Positions 46,565 to 59,273 of a stretch of DNA of 64,000 nucleotides are shown here, piece by piece. The notes below the pieces were generated by a model, which worked only from the letters and a program-made list of their open reading frames with translations, searched no databases and was not told the origin of the DNA. Source of the stretch: Isoetes taiwanensis. Taxonomy: Eukaryota > Streptophyta > Lycopodiopsida > Isoetales > Isoetaceae. The DNA is taken from contig JAJEKV010000143.1 in assembly GCA_021234155.1 (NCBI GenBank), positions 634,636 to 698,635 of the forward strand. The letters are read 5' to 3'. The first letter of the stretch is position 1, and every line of letters begins with the position of its first letter. Position numbers and translations under genes: made by a program.

Positions 46565-46869
46565 GTCTATTGCCTTTACGTATCACATACGAAATATGCT
46601 AAATCTTATCATGCCGTGGCATAGCCACCGTTCTTAAATGTCATGTGCCAACTAAGACCGGCAAGATCTACCAAGACCTTGAAATGGGTCCATATAAACA
46701 TTTATTGGCTGAATAATATCTAAGACTAGACACCAACTGCCCTATTTTTAAATTTCTCATATTAGCATGCTTTATTCAAAATTAGGTGTCCTTACCTATT
46801 GCCCTAACGTATGGGCCACACTTGATCATAAATGTATTCTTGTTTTATGTTTGACCATATAGTTAGTAT

Positions 46870-47530
46870 GGTCTATTACATGGTTACAACTTGAAGAGAA
46901 TAAGATTGTGATCCGAGATCATAGCATCCCAACAGGTTTTCTCAGCACAATTCATATTAATCTTATTGCCTAACTTCAAATTTTAAGGAGTATTATTAAA
47001 GTCCCCTGCTATAATCCAGTCATTCATACTTTGAGAAGATAGCCAATTATTTATTTCAGTCCAAATAGGCTCCCAATCTTTGGGATTGTAGCAGCATAAA
47101 TATTAATGAACCCAAAAGAATTATTGGAAATGGTTAGAGAAACAGACTGCCATCTTTTGGAAGGACTATTATACAAATGATGATGGGTTAATTTCTTTTT
47201 TCACATGATGGCTAAACCATCACTAGCACCATATGAATTAATCCAAATAGAGGAGGACCTAGGTTAAACCCAGTCACCTAAATTGTCACATTCAAAAGAA
47301 GGGAGCTTCAATTCTTGAATAAGAATAATATCAGCATTATAATTCTTGATGTGTGCAAATAGCACGTCTCCTTTTTAAGGAGCCCTTAATTCCTCTTACA
47401 TTCCAACTAAGAATCTTCATTCAAAGAGTAAAAAAGGAGAGGAGAAAAAAGGCCAATTATTTCCTGGATCTTCTAGAGCCCTTCTTGTTTTCTTTCGTCT
47501 CGTATTTTTAGAAGAGGTATTAACATAATC
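46870..47530 (-). mobile_element. L1-like LINE fragment: ORF1 end and endonuclease start
   Basis: On the minus strand an ATG at 47420 begins MKILSWNVRGIKGSLKRRR, the classic ORF2 endonuclease start. Stops and shifts follow. Further blocks read GASDGLAI, SLTISNNSFGFINIYAA, WIIAGDFN (near 47010) and SDHNLILFKL (near 46900). RT is missing. The preceding ~100 bp may be the end of ORF1. The usual frame breaks make it inactive. Confidence 0.8.
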
Positions 47531-48198
47531 ATTGTGATATATGTTCTGAGGCCTCTTTTTTTTAGTGCAACAACCCAACCTCAATTGTCAAGTTATCTGG
47601 AAGCTCAGTCTATCTACGTGTCTAAAATGTTGAGTTGGACTAAAAGAATCCGTCTGATATGGATCTATTGGAATGGATGGCCGAGGAAAATTTTGCTCAG
47701 GCGACTCTTGCTGAACGTCGTCATTGCTTCAAATGCAAAACACGTGAAGGAGAGATTAGGGTGCTATCCATCTTTTGTTTTTCGTGTCTTTGCTGCATCC
47801 GGCATCAGCAATAACTTTGCCCCGGTTGCAAGCTTTGCCCTTGTTCAGACTTCTTGGTTTTATTTTTCTTTCTTATTTCTCTGCACTAAAAATCTCCAGC
47901 AATGACAAAATAGAGTTTTGGAGCAGCCAGATCGTGGTACTTCAGAGCAAAGGTATTTTGCCCTATTTTGTGCAAGTTTTTCTAAGATCTCCCCAACGTT
48001 TCGTTTTTGCAAGATTTTTAAGGTCTGCCCTGTGTTTTTCATTTCCAAGGTTTTCCAAGGTTGTTTCCTTATGAACCACATTTTTCTTCAACTATTCTTT
48101 GCTCGATGATGATAAATGCAAGAAGGTTTATGTAAAATGGAAGGAAGCTCTAGTTTTACACAGTGACAGAATGCATGTCTCATAATTTGATGAATGCC

Positions 48199-48230
48199 AT
48201 GGTTCTCTTCTTATATAGAAAGAGAACCAT
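48199..48230. repeat. Perfect 11-bp inverted repeat
   Basis: ATGGTTCTCTT, 10 nt, AAGAGAACCAT. Isolated; function unknown. Confidence 0.85.
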
Positions 48231-48234
48231 TATT

Positions 48235-49450
48235 CTAGGAACCTGTTTTGGCGTCACGCCAGGTTTGGATCCGCTCTTTCTGCGGCCTGTGCTTTCTATA
48301 GCACAAGTTCTCGTTTTGGTTTTGTCATCTATATATACTCTGTTGCTTGCTTCTTTCCTTCATCGGCGTTTCCTCTGAGCTAAATTCTTTGTTGTACAGA
48401 GTTCCTCCCTCCTTCCTCTGATATCTGGGTTGGGTTTTACATTGACAGTTCCACTCTGTTAGGGCTAATTCTTTTTGGGAGGCCCCCTTTTTCCTTGTGT
48501 ATATTCTTGCGTATGTTCTCTCTTGGGGATATTTTTGTGGTCAGAACTGATGTATCTCTATATGTCTCTAGATATCTCTATATGTATTTCTCTTTATCTC
48601 GGCGTAGCTATGCAGTTTCTGGCAATTCTTGATGACTTCTCGATCCTGCTTTGTATATTCTCTCTTGCGTATGTTTTCTCTCTTGCTCTCCTTTCCCGTG
48701 GGGTTTTCTCTCAGATTTTTCCCATTGGTCATGCTTTTATTCTCTGTCTCCCGGCGTAGCACTTGTCGCTTCTGAGTAGGCTCCAAAGGGTTCTTCTATT
48801 GGATGTGCCTATTTTCTCTTCCTGGTGTCACTTTATGGCTTTCAGAGGGCACTAAGAGGAAGACCCCCGCGGTCAGGCCTAGTGTATCTATATATTTTCT
48901 CTCTCAGCGTAGCAATGTCGCTTCAGCAAATTCTTTATAATTTCTCTATTCTGCTATTTTTTCTTGTCAAATTCTTGTGCTCTTCTTGCCTTTCGAGCAT
49001 GATGCATGCTTGGCCATAGGGCTCCTAACCTTTTCAAGTTAACCATCTGTGTGATTGTGTTTTGCAGCTCGGCGCAATCCTTTTTCTTGAATTGAGGTGA
49101 TAGCTAATTTTTAGCAGTTCCGAGATGGTTGTGGTTGCAGTTTTCACTTCTACCCCTTTTTGTTGGGGTGGGGGTTGGGAGTCGACATTCGAGGAGTTGC
49201 GGCTCGAGGTGCAGCTTTGGTCTACTCAATTCTGACTTGGACGGGGTTTAGATGCGGTTTTGGGTTCAAGAACTTTGTGGATCATGGGCCTAGTTATATG
49301 TTTTGAGCCTAGTTATATGGCTAAGGACATTGTTGGATTTTTTCACTCATATTCACTCATATTGGGGCTTCATTGTGGGTACCCCTGTGGGTCATTGTAT
49401 TTTCATTCATTCAGCTCAATGGAACTCCACTTCACTTCAGAACGAATTGC
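48235..49450. other. Non-coding stretch
   Basis: T-rich with short repeats (TATATGTCTCTAGATATCTC). A phrase TTTTACACAGTGACAGAATGCATGTCTCATAA at about 48156-48187 recurs diverged near 49884-49918. No gene recognised. Confidence 0.5.
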
Positions 49451-49455
49451 CTTTG

Positions 49456-50327
49456 AGATTCCTTTGCTACAGTGGTAGATATGGCAACACCATTAAATAA
49501 AAAGGTCTTGAAAGAAATTCTTAGAGATGATGCTCTTTAGAAAGCAAATGCGAGTCAAGAATCAATGCCCTTGGTGTTGTACATGCACTTCTCATTCGAG
49601 GATATTGCCTCTCTCTAAGATTGTAGATGACGGAGATGGCTTCCATCTTGAAGAAATAAGAAGCAATATGGTGGCATCATTTCTATGTCATGCTGAAGCA
49701 AACCATTTAATTTTTTTTTTATGGTGCTTTATGATCTCTCCATTTCAATACTTTTAAGTTTGAGAAAATTGAAATACAAAGGTTTAGTTCATGTCTCTGC
49801 AGGCTGGTATTGGTGACAGGGAGTTGTTTACCAGTTGGCTTCTAATTGTTTTGTCGCTGTCTAATAAATGAAAAAAATATCTGGTTTTACATGATGACAG
49901 AATGCCTGTCTCATAAGTTGAAGAATGAGTTGTCTTAAAGATTCCTTTGCTGTAGTGGTAGATATGGCAACATCGTTAAATAAAAAGGTCTTGAAAGAAA
50001 TTCTTGGAGATGCTGCTCTTTAGTGCAATTCAGGAATCCATGCCCTTGGTGTTGTCCATGCACTTCTCATTCGAGGATATTGTCTCACTCTGAGGTTGTA
50101 GATGACAGAGATGGCCTCCACCTTGAAGAAACAAAAAGCAATATGGTGGCATCATTTCTATGTCACGCTGAAGCAAACCATTTAAGATTTTTTATGGTGC
50201 TTTATGATCTCTCCACTTCAATACTTTTAAGTTTGAGAAAATAGAAATACAAGGGTTTAGTTCATGTCTTTGCAGGCTGGTATTGGTGACTGAGAGTTGT
50301 TTACCAGTTGGCTTCTAAATGTTTTGA
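49456..50327 (+). repeat. Tandem duplication of ~390 bp
   Basis: 49456-49853 and 49939-50327 are about 90% alike, from AGATTCCTTTGCT to CCAGTTGGCTTCTAA. Neither has a long frame, though both retain short codon-like blocks (DMAT.LNKKVLKEIL). The phrase before the second copy also occurs near 48156, so the original unit may be longer. Confidence 0.88.
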
Positions 50328-50329
50328 TC

Positions 50330-53130
50330 GTTGTCCAACTACTTCTTCAATGTGTTTTGACTTAACTTCCATTTGGTTAAAGTTAGGCACTAACCCTCTG
50401 CACATATCCATCTTGCAGAGTATAAGAACTCGCACAAAAGTTTCTTCTTGTGGGCTTTCTTATCAAGCACTCTCGGCAGGAAGATATCCAGTTAATAAGA
50501 TATTTGGGTGTCGATGCCCATTTCTCTTCTATATCATGTATTAACTTGGTAATCTAGTGATTTAATTGTCCCTCTAAAATTATCATATTCAGAAGGCCAA
50601 TTGGAGCAAAAGACACACTAGGTAACAAGACCTACATAAACGCCAATCTTCATTCTCAGCACAAACAAAGACTAAAACAGAATGCATCATCAAATTACAC
50701 AATCCTTCACAGGAGAGAAGGTAAATATTTCATATTCCGGCACTTTCAACATCACATGCAATGTAGCCCTTCCACCAAGGAACACTATGCTACTTGCATA
50801 ACAGAAGGTACGTAGCAAGTTGAAGCTGGGTATAATCACGTGGCAAGAAGTCAATCCACTGCATCAACTTCAGGAGGAAAGGACTAACCTGTACTATGGC
50901 AATAGGTTACGACATCTCCACTCCAATCTTTCGGTGCCACGCATTGGAGATATGGTATATCTTCAGCTTGAACTATTCCTATCACTTCTTTTGGAGTTTC
51001 ATCATGGATTTTGTTTGCCTTATCTACCTTGCACCATCCAGCACCCCAGCAGTAAAATGCCCCTACAACCCTATATGCTCATTCATATTCTATATCTTTA
51101 ACAAGCTGTGGAGAAAAGTAGGCATGAAAAGTTGGAATGTCAACCAACACCAATTCTTACTTGTGCCCATCCTGTGTTGGATGAGTAAAAAGGCAATCTT
51201 TAGTTAGCCGTCCAGGCAGCCGAGCACAAAGAATAGATCCATCATGGAAAACGAGCTTCTTCAGCAAGTTAAAATCGTGCTGGCCGGGTGTATCACTAGC
51301 AAAAATGGCCAATGCAAACTATTAAAAGGAATAAAGATTGCGAAGCTAGCAACTATCTGCCAATTGACCTAAACCTATGCAGAAATGAAAATGCCTGAAA
51401 GCTACCTGCACATGGTTTATCAGCATTCTCCTATCTACTTACAACTTCAAGATTTACTATCCTTCAACTTCAACATTTATTATCCTTCAAGTTTTACTTA
51501 GCACAATTCACATAAATTCCAGAACCACCACCTGCATGTGCAGTAGCATGATACTCTATAGCAGGGTGTAGGCTCTGCAAAGACATAGCCACACATCAAG
51601 AGCATAGCCAAAAAGGACACATAAAACACTATATCATGTAACAAGATTTTTCAGCTACACTGCATAATTTCTTCAAAATTTTGTCAACATTGTTGTTACA
51701 ACCTTAAAAGCTTGGGGCAGAGTTGAAAGGAACAGATTCAAATAAAGTTGAGACATTTGATCATCGATGCACTATCTAGAATACGCATTATTCCCTAGCT
51801 TCATCATGATTACACCATTTTGAGACCTTCCCTCATGTAAGGCGAAAGCTCTGCCCAAGAATACGTCACAATGGGCATTTATTGACCATATTGCGAGTCA
51901 TATTCTGAAGTTTGATCTACAAAACACCATGAGACTTTAGATTAAGGGTAAAAGCATGTTAGGGTGTCCCTTAAAAAGTATTATTTAGTGACTAAAAAGG
52001 TACCTAAAAAGGTAGCCAGGACTGGGTACTGGGTACCTGTATAATATCTCAATATAAGGTATGTTTTAGAACTTTTTATATATATATATTGATCTCCGAT
52101 AGCATTATCTTTATCTTAACTTTTAATATTACCATGTCCTTGACTTTTATTTTGGATTTTTGTATTAGTTTTAATGAAAAGAAAAATGAGAAAGTACCCA
52201 GTTCAGAAGTACCTAGTGTATGTACTTTTGCAGGTTCCAAAAGTGGTACACCCTAACATGCTTTTACCCTTAAGGACATTACACACGTCCAGCCCATACT
52301 TCACACATGACTCATTAGTTTTTGTGGCAAATTCTCTCAGTGATACAGAGTTGGCAACCAGAGCAACATACATAATTTTTTGAAGAAAACACAAGAATTC
52401 AGACTATAAACAACAATTCTCGTGTCATTGGCTAATTAGCTATGTAAATATTGCTTTTGCATTTGCAGGATCACTCTATGTAGGTCATGTTCTTGTTTAT
52501 GGTTGTCACTGTAGTCTTATGCTAGCTATACAAAGTTTTTGGGCCTGTGTCTAGTCCACTTAGACCATATATTTTATCTTATAAAAGTTGATGGATAAAT
52601 TTATGGTGATGAAGCGCCCAAATAAGACTTTCAATAAGCATTTGTAAAGTAAGCAGGGATATTGATAACTGAGGACTCTCATAGATAACTTTCAATAAGC
52701 ATTTGTAAAGTAAGCAGGGATGCTGATAACTGAGGACTGGCACAGATAACTGAGGAATATCCCAAATTTCTTTATCACACTATCACTTGAGTCAATAGAA
52801 CCTCCAGGAATGAATTGAAATATCTTATTAATCTTAGAATTAAGGGAGAATCCTCAACTTGCCTGGTATTCTCTTCATGTTGGAAAACTCTTGGTGAAGA
52901 AACCTTTGTTAAATCTCTAAGCTCAAGATTCATATTCCTGTATCCATTTTCTGGAGTTTTGCAACATACTCAATGTCCTGTTTGATCCCATTTTCATTCT
53001 GCTTCAAGGAGGACACTTTCTCTTGCACAATCATCTCAATAATCTGCTTCCCATTCAAATGATGCAAGATCTCAGGAAATTGACTATCTTTCCCAATATC
53101 TTCTTGCAGAGAGGCCATCTGATCAGCTAC
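50330..53130. other. Non-coding stretch
   Basis: No supported gene. A ~50-bp phrase (TAACTTTCAATAAGCATTTGTAAAGTAAGCAGGGAT) recurs with changes at about 52627 and 52686. The minus-strand ORF at 52930-53118 has no recognisable domain. Confidence 0.5.
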
Positions 53131-53140
53131 CTTATCTAAA

Positions 53141-54810
53141 ATGCTAGAAGAGACTTTTATACAATCTATGCTTTTAATCTCATCTTTGCTTAATGGATAT
53201 TCTCAACTGCAAATCAAGTTTCATATTTATTCGACCATGTTACATGGAGCACCCATGAATGGCTCATGGCCAACAAGATTCACTAGGACCATTCCGTCAA
53301 TGTGCCCTCACGAGGTGGTCCTTATTCTGATCTTCCCATTATGCAGCCGGCCATGGTTCCACAGAAATTCACGCAATCTTCACAATCGTCACAACCACCA
53401 ATGCAGTCAAATTTGGTACAAGTCTCAAGAACATCTTGCAAACGAATGCAACTCCTCTATGAACCTCCTCATTGCAAACGTTGCAATATGTGCAACCATA
53501 ATAGGGAAGAGTGCACCCATGCTTATCCTATGCCCTTTTGCCAAAAGCTGGTTTTTCAGATTTAAACTATACCTCAAGCTCGCAATCACGCGGATCGTCT
53601 TCACCATCCCCTCCTCCCCCCCTCCCTTGATCCCATTAAAGCTCATTATTACCACTGTTATGAATGAGGCCATACTGCTTCCTTGTGCCCTCAAGTTCCT
53701 CAAGTTCAAGTTCAGCTATCAGGCATGAACCAAACAACGTTGGTCAGACTCACGGCTTATCAACTCTGAATGGTCAATGGTCGACGAGGTCCACGGCCAA
53801 CCACCAGCAGATCGCCACGAGCTTCTCAACAACAAACCGAACAGGAACTTGCACCTGATCCTCTTGACCAACAGGTTCAAGAAGAAATTTATCGCACTCT
53901 CAATCCTCTGGTTCAGTAATCAAATTGGGTGGACATTGTTGCACGCCAAAATCATGGCACTCAGCCATATATTTTCACGCCTCCGGACACATAGCCACCT
54001 TATGTTGTACCTACTGCTCTACCAGACCCTTCTACAAAGTTCTGGTCATTTCAATCCAGATCTGGAACAACTCATGCCTCATGTCATGCCAAAATTAAGG
54101 CAAAGCATCCTTCACTTAATACAAGCTGACGAAAGACGCGCACTGTCCAACATCCATGCAACTACGTGCACACAACAAAAAGCGGCTGAAATCAAGTCCA
54201 TCCTTCTCCACGTTGTGAATTGTATTTTATTGAAGCAGCTAAAGCCAAACCTATTACATGATATAACTGCCTTCTTAAGGATTCGATACCTATAGACCCT
54301 GCAAGTCCTTTTGGTACCGTTACTATTGAACTTCAAGAAAAACGGACAAAAATCTAGATTCCACTCAGTCTGGCAACCATTTTGCAGCTCTGTCCTGCCC
54401 TTAAGGAGCAACTTCCACTACCCATGGTGTTAGTTGGAGCAGCTGCTACATCTATGCCGACTGTTCATGCTACTATAGGCTCTCATGCAGTCAACCATGT
54501 TCAAATTGATGGCCGAAGTGCCGTCAATATCCTCACGGACAAATTACATCGTCAAATGGATACTAAACAACTATATTGTGCTCCTTATGACATCAAGCTG
54601 GCCAACAATCACATCACACGACCCCAAGGTATCACTCCACCACTCACAGTTAACATTGGCGATCTCAAATTTCCCTTATAATTTCGAGTATGTCAAGCAG
54701 GAGAAGACCCTGGTGATTATGATATGCTTGTTGGACGACCCTTCCTCCGACAGGCTAAAAGCATTCATTACTGGGCAACCGATCCATTAGTTATCACAGA
54801 TGGCAATTTG
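53141..54810 (+). mobile_element. Ty3/gypsy gag-protease relic
   Basis: Broken plus-strand frames. A zinc knuckle CKRCNMCNHNREEC (53473-53514) fits CX2CX4HX4C exactly, preceded by a Gln/Ser/Pro-rich region. A protease region begins at 54382, with VNHVQIDGRSAVNIL (Arg replaces the second Gly of the usual DGGS active site). About 240 bp later, in a shifted frame, comes DYDMLVGRPFLRQAKSIHYW (54710-54770). RT, RNase H, integrase and LTRs are not visible. This is the internal part of a gypsy-type element, 3'-truncated where LINE sequence starts. Confidence 0.72.
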
Positions 54811-54954
54811 ACTGCTACTATAGACCTGGAAATGGGCCAATTGAACATGCTGAACCTTCTTTGTCAGGTAGTGATTCTGACACCATTCATAATACATATC
54901 AAGTGCAAGCCTTTGCCTCTGAACCCGCTCGTTCTCAAACAAAGATCCTAAGGG

Positions 54955-55215
54955 TTCCTTTGGCCTCAAGAATAAAGAAGAAACTTCTGGTGTATCCCTC
55001 CAATTTGACTCTTGTTGATCGGGTTGAAGTAGTCAACGCAGTAATAGCAAGCATCCATGTATTTTTCTCTTCGGCTATAGTGGTTGATAAGGCCTCATAT
55101 AAGTTAATCGAGTCAACAATCAGAAAGTTTATTTGGCAGGGAGTGCATACGGTAGCTTGATCAGACCTGATTAAGTCCAGGAAACAGGAAGATCTAGGTT
55201 GCAGGGATTTGTTTA
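54955..55215 (+). mobile_element. L1-like LINE fragment (RT C-terminal connector)
   Basis: Translates as LASRIKKKLLVY..LTLVDRVEVVNAVIASIHVFF, STIRKFIWQGVH, and after a stop KSRKQEDLGCRDLFIPG. This is the region between RT and zf-RVT in L1-type ORF2. A short isolated piece. Confidence 0.72.
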
Positions 55216-55272
55216 TCCCAGGGATAGGTTCAATACGCTGTACGTTTTATACAGAATACATATGAATTGTAT

Positions 55273-55375
55273 GATACGGCATAAATTTGCCGTATAAAAC
55301 GCAAAAAATACGGCAAAAAACAATTCCGACGTCGGAAGATTTTCGCGTACGCGAAAATATTTTCGCGTACGCGAA
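55273..55375. repeat. Cluster of four palindromes with CG-rich cores
   Basis: ATACGGCA-6 nt-TGCCGTAT (55273-55294), TTCCGACGTCGGAA (55324-55337), ATTTTCGCGTACGCGAAAAT (55339-55358, perfect 20 bp) and TTCGCGTACGCGAA (55362-55375). They lie just before the family B LINE. Confidence 0.93.
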
Positions 55376-55499
55376 CCTTCAGAAGCGCATACGCAAACTT
55401 TTCTCAAGGTTCGCGAGGGTCTTCCTGAAGAACCAAGAGAAAACACTGCATCAAAGGTTAGTGCATTTTTTTCTGACAAAATGCAACTAGATTGTACCT

Positions 55500-55735
55500 C
55501 TTTTGAAGCATTTAGGGTAGGAAAGCCTAATGGAAGGACAAGGCATATTGTGGTTAAGTTTGCAAATAGAGAATAAAAAATGGAAGTTCTAAAAAGAAGA
55601 GTGCAACTGAAGGGAGAGAAAGTTTGGGTGAATGAAGATTTGACAAGAGAACAATACGAGGAGCATAAAAGAGAAGTGTTAAAGCTGAAGGCAACCAGGA
55701 AGAATGGGCAAAAGGCGGTTTGGAGGAAGGGTTGA
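55500..55735 (+). pseudogene. LINE ORF1p C-terminal (RNA-binding) domain
   Basis: FEAFRVGKPNGRTRHIVVKFANRE, one stop, then KMEVLKRRVQLKGEKVWVNEDLTREQYEEHKREVLKLKATRKNGQKAVWRKG. This is the conserved RRM-to-CTD pattern of L1-type ORF1 proteins that bind the element RNA. The N-terminal coiled coil is not visible; the palindrome cluster lies where it would be expected. Confidence 0.8.
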
Positions 55736-55795
55736 GTAGTCATAGAGTATGTGGTCACTAATGATATGCCTGCATAGGGATTTGCCACCGCCAGG

Positions 55796-56600
55796 ATGAT
55801 GTGTTGGAACATTAATACACTAACACAGGAAAACACAATCACCATGGGCAATTTGTTGAGCAATGTTGATATTGCATTTTTTCTTGAAACCAGAGAGCAT
55901 GAGGAATCGGGATTGCCTGATATAGTTGGTTTTAAGATGGTGCACTCTGTGTGGTCCCCCAAAGGATGGAGACTTAAGGGATATGGCGGCATTGCCTACT
56001 TTGTCAGAAATGAATTTGTACCGCTAGTCAATGTTCTTTATGCAAATTCATCGCTTCAGACTATTTGGATTGTTATACCAGGGCAGTTTGGAAACATTTT
56101 TATTGCAGAGTGTTATTAACCACCTCGTGGATCCCCTGTATATAATTCAGTTGAGCTGGAAAGAGATGACCCCGTTGCACAGTTGGAACAGGATGTGTTC
56201 TCCTTTAGTAAGCTGGGTGATGTCTTGTTGTTAATGGGGGATTTTAATGGGAGGACGTCTCAAAAGCAAGCTGCTATTGTTAGTGCTGATGGAAACCCAG
56301 AATGGGTTGAAATGCTAGATGACGTTGAGCTAGAAGAAACTGGTTGGAATAAACATTGAGGAAGATAAAATCGTTGGCCCACACCACGGGGGTAATCATG
56401 TTACGGCATTTTGCGATGGTTTAAATCGGTTATCTACAATGGGACAACCAAATTTCGAGGGGCAGGGGAGCTCTTACATGTAGGGATGCAAGTGTGGTAG
56501 ATTATGTCTTGGCCAAACCCTCTTTTGCAAAACAAGTGGCTAGCTTTTCTATTGCGAAGGACAATATTGAGTCTGATCATGAACCTTTACTTATTGTTCT
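55796..56600 (+). pseudogene. LINE endonuclease domain
   Basis: Begins MCWNINTLTQENTITM..LLSNVDIAFFLETRE, continues YGGIAYFVRN, shifts frame at ~56115, then KLGDVLLLMGDFNGRTSQKQ (catalytic GDFN near 56240), SVVDYVLAKPSFAKQV and SDHEPLLIVL (near 56571-56590). Complete in layout, inactivated by frameshifts. Confidence 0.85.
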
Positions 56601-57072
56601 TACATTATGGTGGCATGCACGCTCATGGTGTCATGCCACAAGCGACTTTTAAGCCTAGTATGAGGTATGACAAATCAAAAAAGTATAAAGATTCTTGTGA
56701 TGAAATCAGATCCAACATTTTGTGGCGGATAGAGTCTGAAGACATCGATCAAGCTCTTACTGAGATGATCTTGAGTCGGTCAACACATGTTTTAGTTTTG
56801 AATAGACAACGATCGGTGCTACCATGCAATGGTTTGGTTTGACCCGCGATTGCGAGGTTGCAAAGGAGAGAAGTCAAATTGGCAAAAGGGGATGCAAAGC
56901 TCAAGCTAAGAAAAGTATGTTAGATTGGTCAAGAGGAAGAAAAGAGCATATTTGCATAGGAAACACGAGCAAATGGTAAGGGAGTTATTTGCTTATCTTA
57001 AAAAGTTTTGGAATAGACTGAAACCATCTCAAAAAATAAGTACATCTATTGAGCTCAAAATTTTGATGGAGC

Positions 57073-58994
57073 ATGTTAAAAACTTGTACCACGTATAGGG
57101 TTTTGACACATCGATGGGTAATATGTATGGGGAAGAGCTGTGTTTCTCTTCGGAGGACATATCTGAAGGGTTGCAAAAGTTGTCTAACAAGGCTACGCCC
57201 GATCTGCGAAGGGCTTATGGCTGAAACGTTCAAATGGGCAGGGGATAAAGTGGCAGAAGTGTTACTAAAACTGTTCAATGTTGTGTTACGAGAAGGTTTT
57301 CCACATACATGGCAAATTAACAGGGTCATTCCTCTTCACAAAGCAGGTGACAAATCTGATCCTAACAATTATCGTATGATTATGATATGTAGCTTTTATG
57401 CCAAGCTTTTTTCTACCATATTGAATGCTAAGATTAGTGCATGGGCTGAAGCTAATAAAGTGAGGGCAAAAGGGCAAGCAGGATTCAGGATTAAGAGATC
57501 TACAATCGACCACTTGGTAACAATGAGAGCAATGATGGATTCTGTGATTGGGAAGAGGAAGCCACTATATGCAGTATTTGTAGATTTTTCGAAAGCCTTT
57601 GACATGGTGGGAAGAGTGCACTTATGGGACAGAATGGTAGCTCTTGGGGTGCCACTGGCATATAGACAGGCAGTTGCGCAGCTCTATGATAAGGTTTTAA
57701 TTCGCTCTCATTTTCGTACATCAGCGAGGAGTATGTGGAGAGTAATGTGGGGGTTAAGCAGGGCTGCCCGCTCTCACCTACGCTTTTTGGTCTTTTATAG
57801 ATCAATTAGAGGGGTGGATGATGCAAAATGGTGGAGACGGAACAACTCTGAAAGGGTATGTCCTTTTGCTATTATTATATGCTGATGATGTTGTGCTGCT
57901 ATCCAGGAGTGTGGTGGGTCTATAGAGACATTTAGATGCTTTAGGTCACTTTTGTGATGCGAAAAGCATGAGGGTAAATATGGCTAAGACCAAGATAGTG
58001 GTGTTTGGGGCTAATAAGGTAGATCATGTCAAATTGCAGTACAAGGAAGAACATATTGAATTGGTGGAAAACTATAAATATCTTGGCTTAATTGTTGACA
58101 AAAGCCCAAACTGGAACTTGGCAGCTGAGCAAAAAGCAGATGGTGGGCTTAAAGCCCTTTACGCCATCTGTGGCCAGGTGTCGGGAGAGCGGATATATGG
58201 AATTTTGGTATGAAGAAAGAATTTGTATATTGCTTTGGTGCAATCGGTTGTGTTGTATGGTCATGAGGTTTGAGGGCGGGTTTGGCACTAGATAGGTGGA
58301 AGAAAATTGAGAAAATACAGAAAAGATTTTTTCGATCAGAGCTTGGCATTAAGATGCAAACGCCTTATGATATGCTTCTATGGAATGTGGAATGTTTTCC
58401 CTGGAAACAGAAGCACTTTGCAGGACTCTCCACTATGTATATAAAGTCCTTTATATGATGTCGGGAGGATAGTCTTCATTGGCTTTTGGAAGAACCACGA
58501 GCAAAGGGTGGTTTGAGACATAGAACTTTGGTTATCGGTGGGGGATGTGCATGGATGATCCGGGGATGCATAAGGATGACATCTGAGGGATCGGTTAGGA
58601 GAAGTGTTACATCGTGTCTTTGGAGGGAAGGAAGCGATTAAGAAGGAGTTCTATAGAAATCATATCAACCCTACATGAAACAAGGGCGGTACCTCTGAGG
58701 GAGAATATTTCAGTTAGATATAGACAAGCTATATGCAGAATGAGACTAATTTCGCATAGGTTAGGGGTTGAGCTAGGCAGGTGGAGCAATATCCCACATG
58801 AGCTTAGGTCTTGCAAGTTGTGTGACATTGGGACACTTGAGGATGAGGCGCATGTGCTTCTTCATTGTCCAGTATATGTTGATTTTCGTAAACATGGTAT
58901 GCATGCTTGTACGCTTGTTGATTTCTTTGACCTTCCAGGTGTTCAGATTGGAGCATATATACTTGACATCTTGGATTCTGAGAACGACATCTAA
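57073..58994 (+). pseudogene. LINE reverse transcriptase and C-terminal zinc finger
   Basis: RT begins GLMAETFKWAGDKVAEVLLKLFNVVLREGFPHTWQINRVIPLHKAGDKSDPNNYR. Then AKGQAGFRIKRSTIDHLVTMRAM, motif A YAVFVDFSKAFDMV (near 57570-57610), a frameshifted motif B (VKQGCPLSP in another frame near 57752) and an intact YADD (57878-57889) within LLLYADDVVLLSRS. The thumb MRVNMAKTKIVVFG..YKYLGLIVD starts at 57968. The last frame, 58614-58994, carries CKLCDIGTLEDEAHVLLHCPVY, a CX2C..HX4C zinc finger typical of LINE C-termini. YADD survives but the enzyme cannot be translated in one piece. Confidence 0.9.
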
Positions 58995-59168
58995 AAATAA
59001 TGGATGTAATTGAAGTGGATGAGGAAGAGATGGGAGGAGTTAATGCATTGTTTCTTGATGATGCATTAGATGATCTTTTTACACATGACAATGTCTTTGG
59101 TTTTGAATGTCTTATAGACTGGCGGTCTCCGAGGGCGTAAATTTAATACAATTTCATTTCATTTTCTT

Positions 59169-59273
<105 letters not shown>

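Larger units (their letters stand above)
55490..59160 (+). mobile_element. Near-complete LINE (family B)
   Basis: ORF1p C-terminal domain, endonuclease, RT and zinc finger follow in order on the plus strand over 3.7 kb. The 3' end GGTCTCCGAGGGCGTAAATTTAATAC is followed by an ATTTC/TTTCA-type tail that grades into a long CT microsatellite. It is the same family as the copies at 7.9, 18.0 and 34.0 kb by RT sequence and/or terminus. Every domain carries at least one frame break. Confidence 0.88.

Noticed and set aside
47659-47760. Short frame EWMAEENFAQATLAERRHCFKCKTREGEIR with a CX2C pair
   Set aside because: Suggestive of an exon, but too short and without convincing splice signals or a matching partner domain.
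53141-53728. 195-aa ORF as an intact gene
   Set aside because: The recognisable gypsy zinc knuckle lies in a different frame of the same stretch, so this frame is a shadow.
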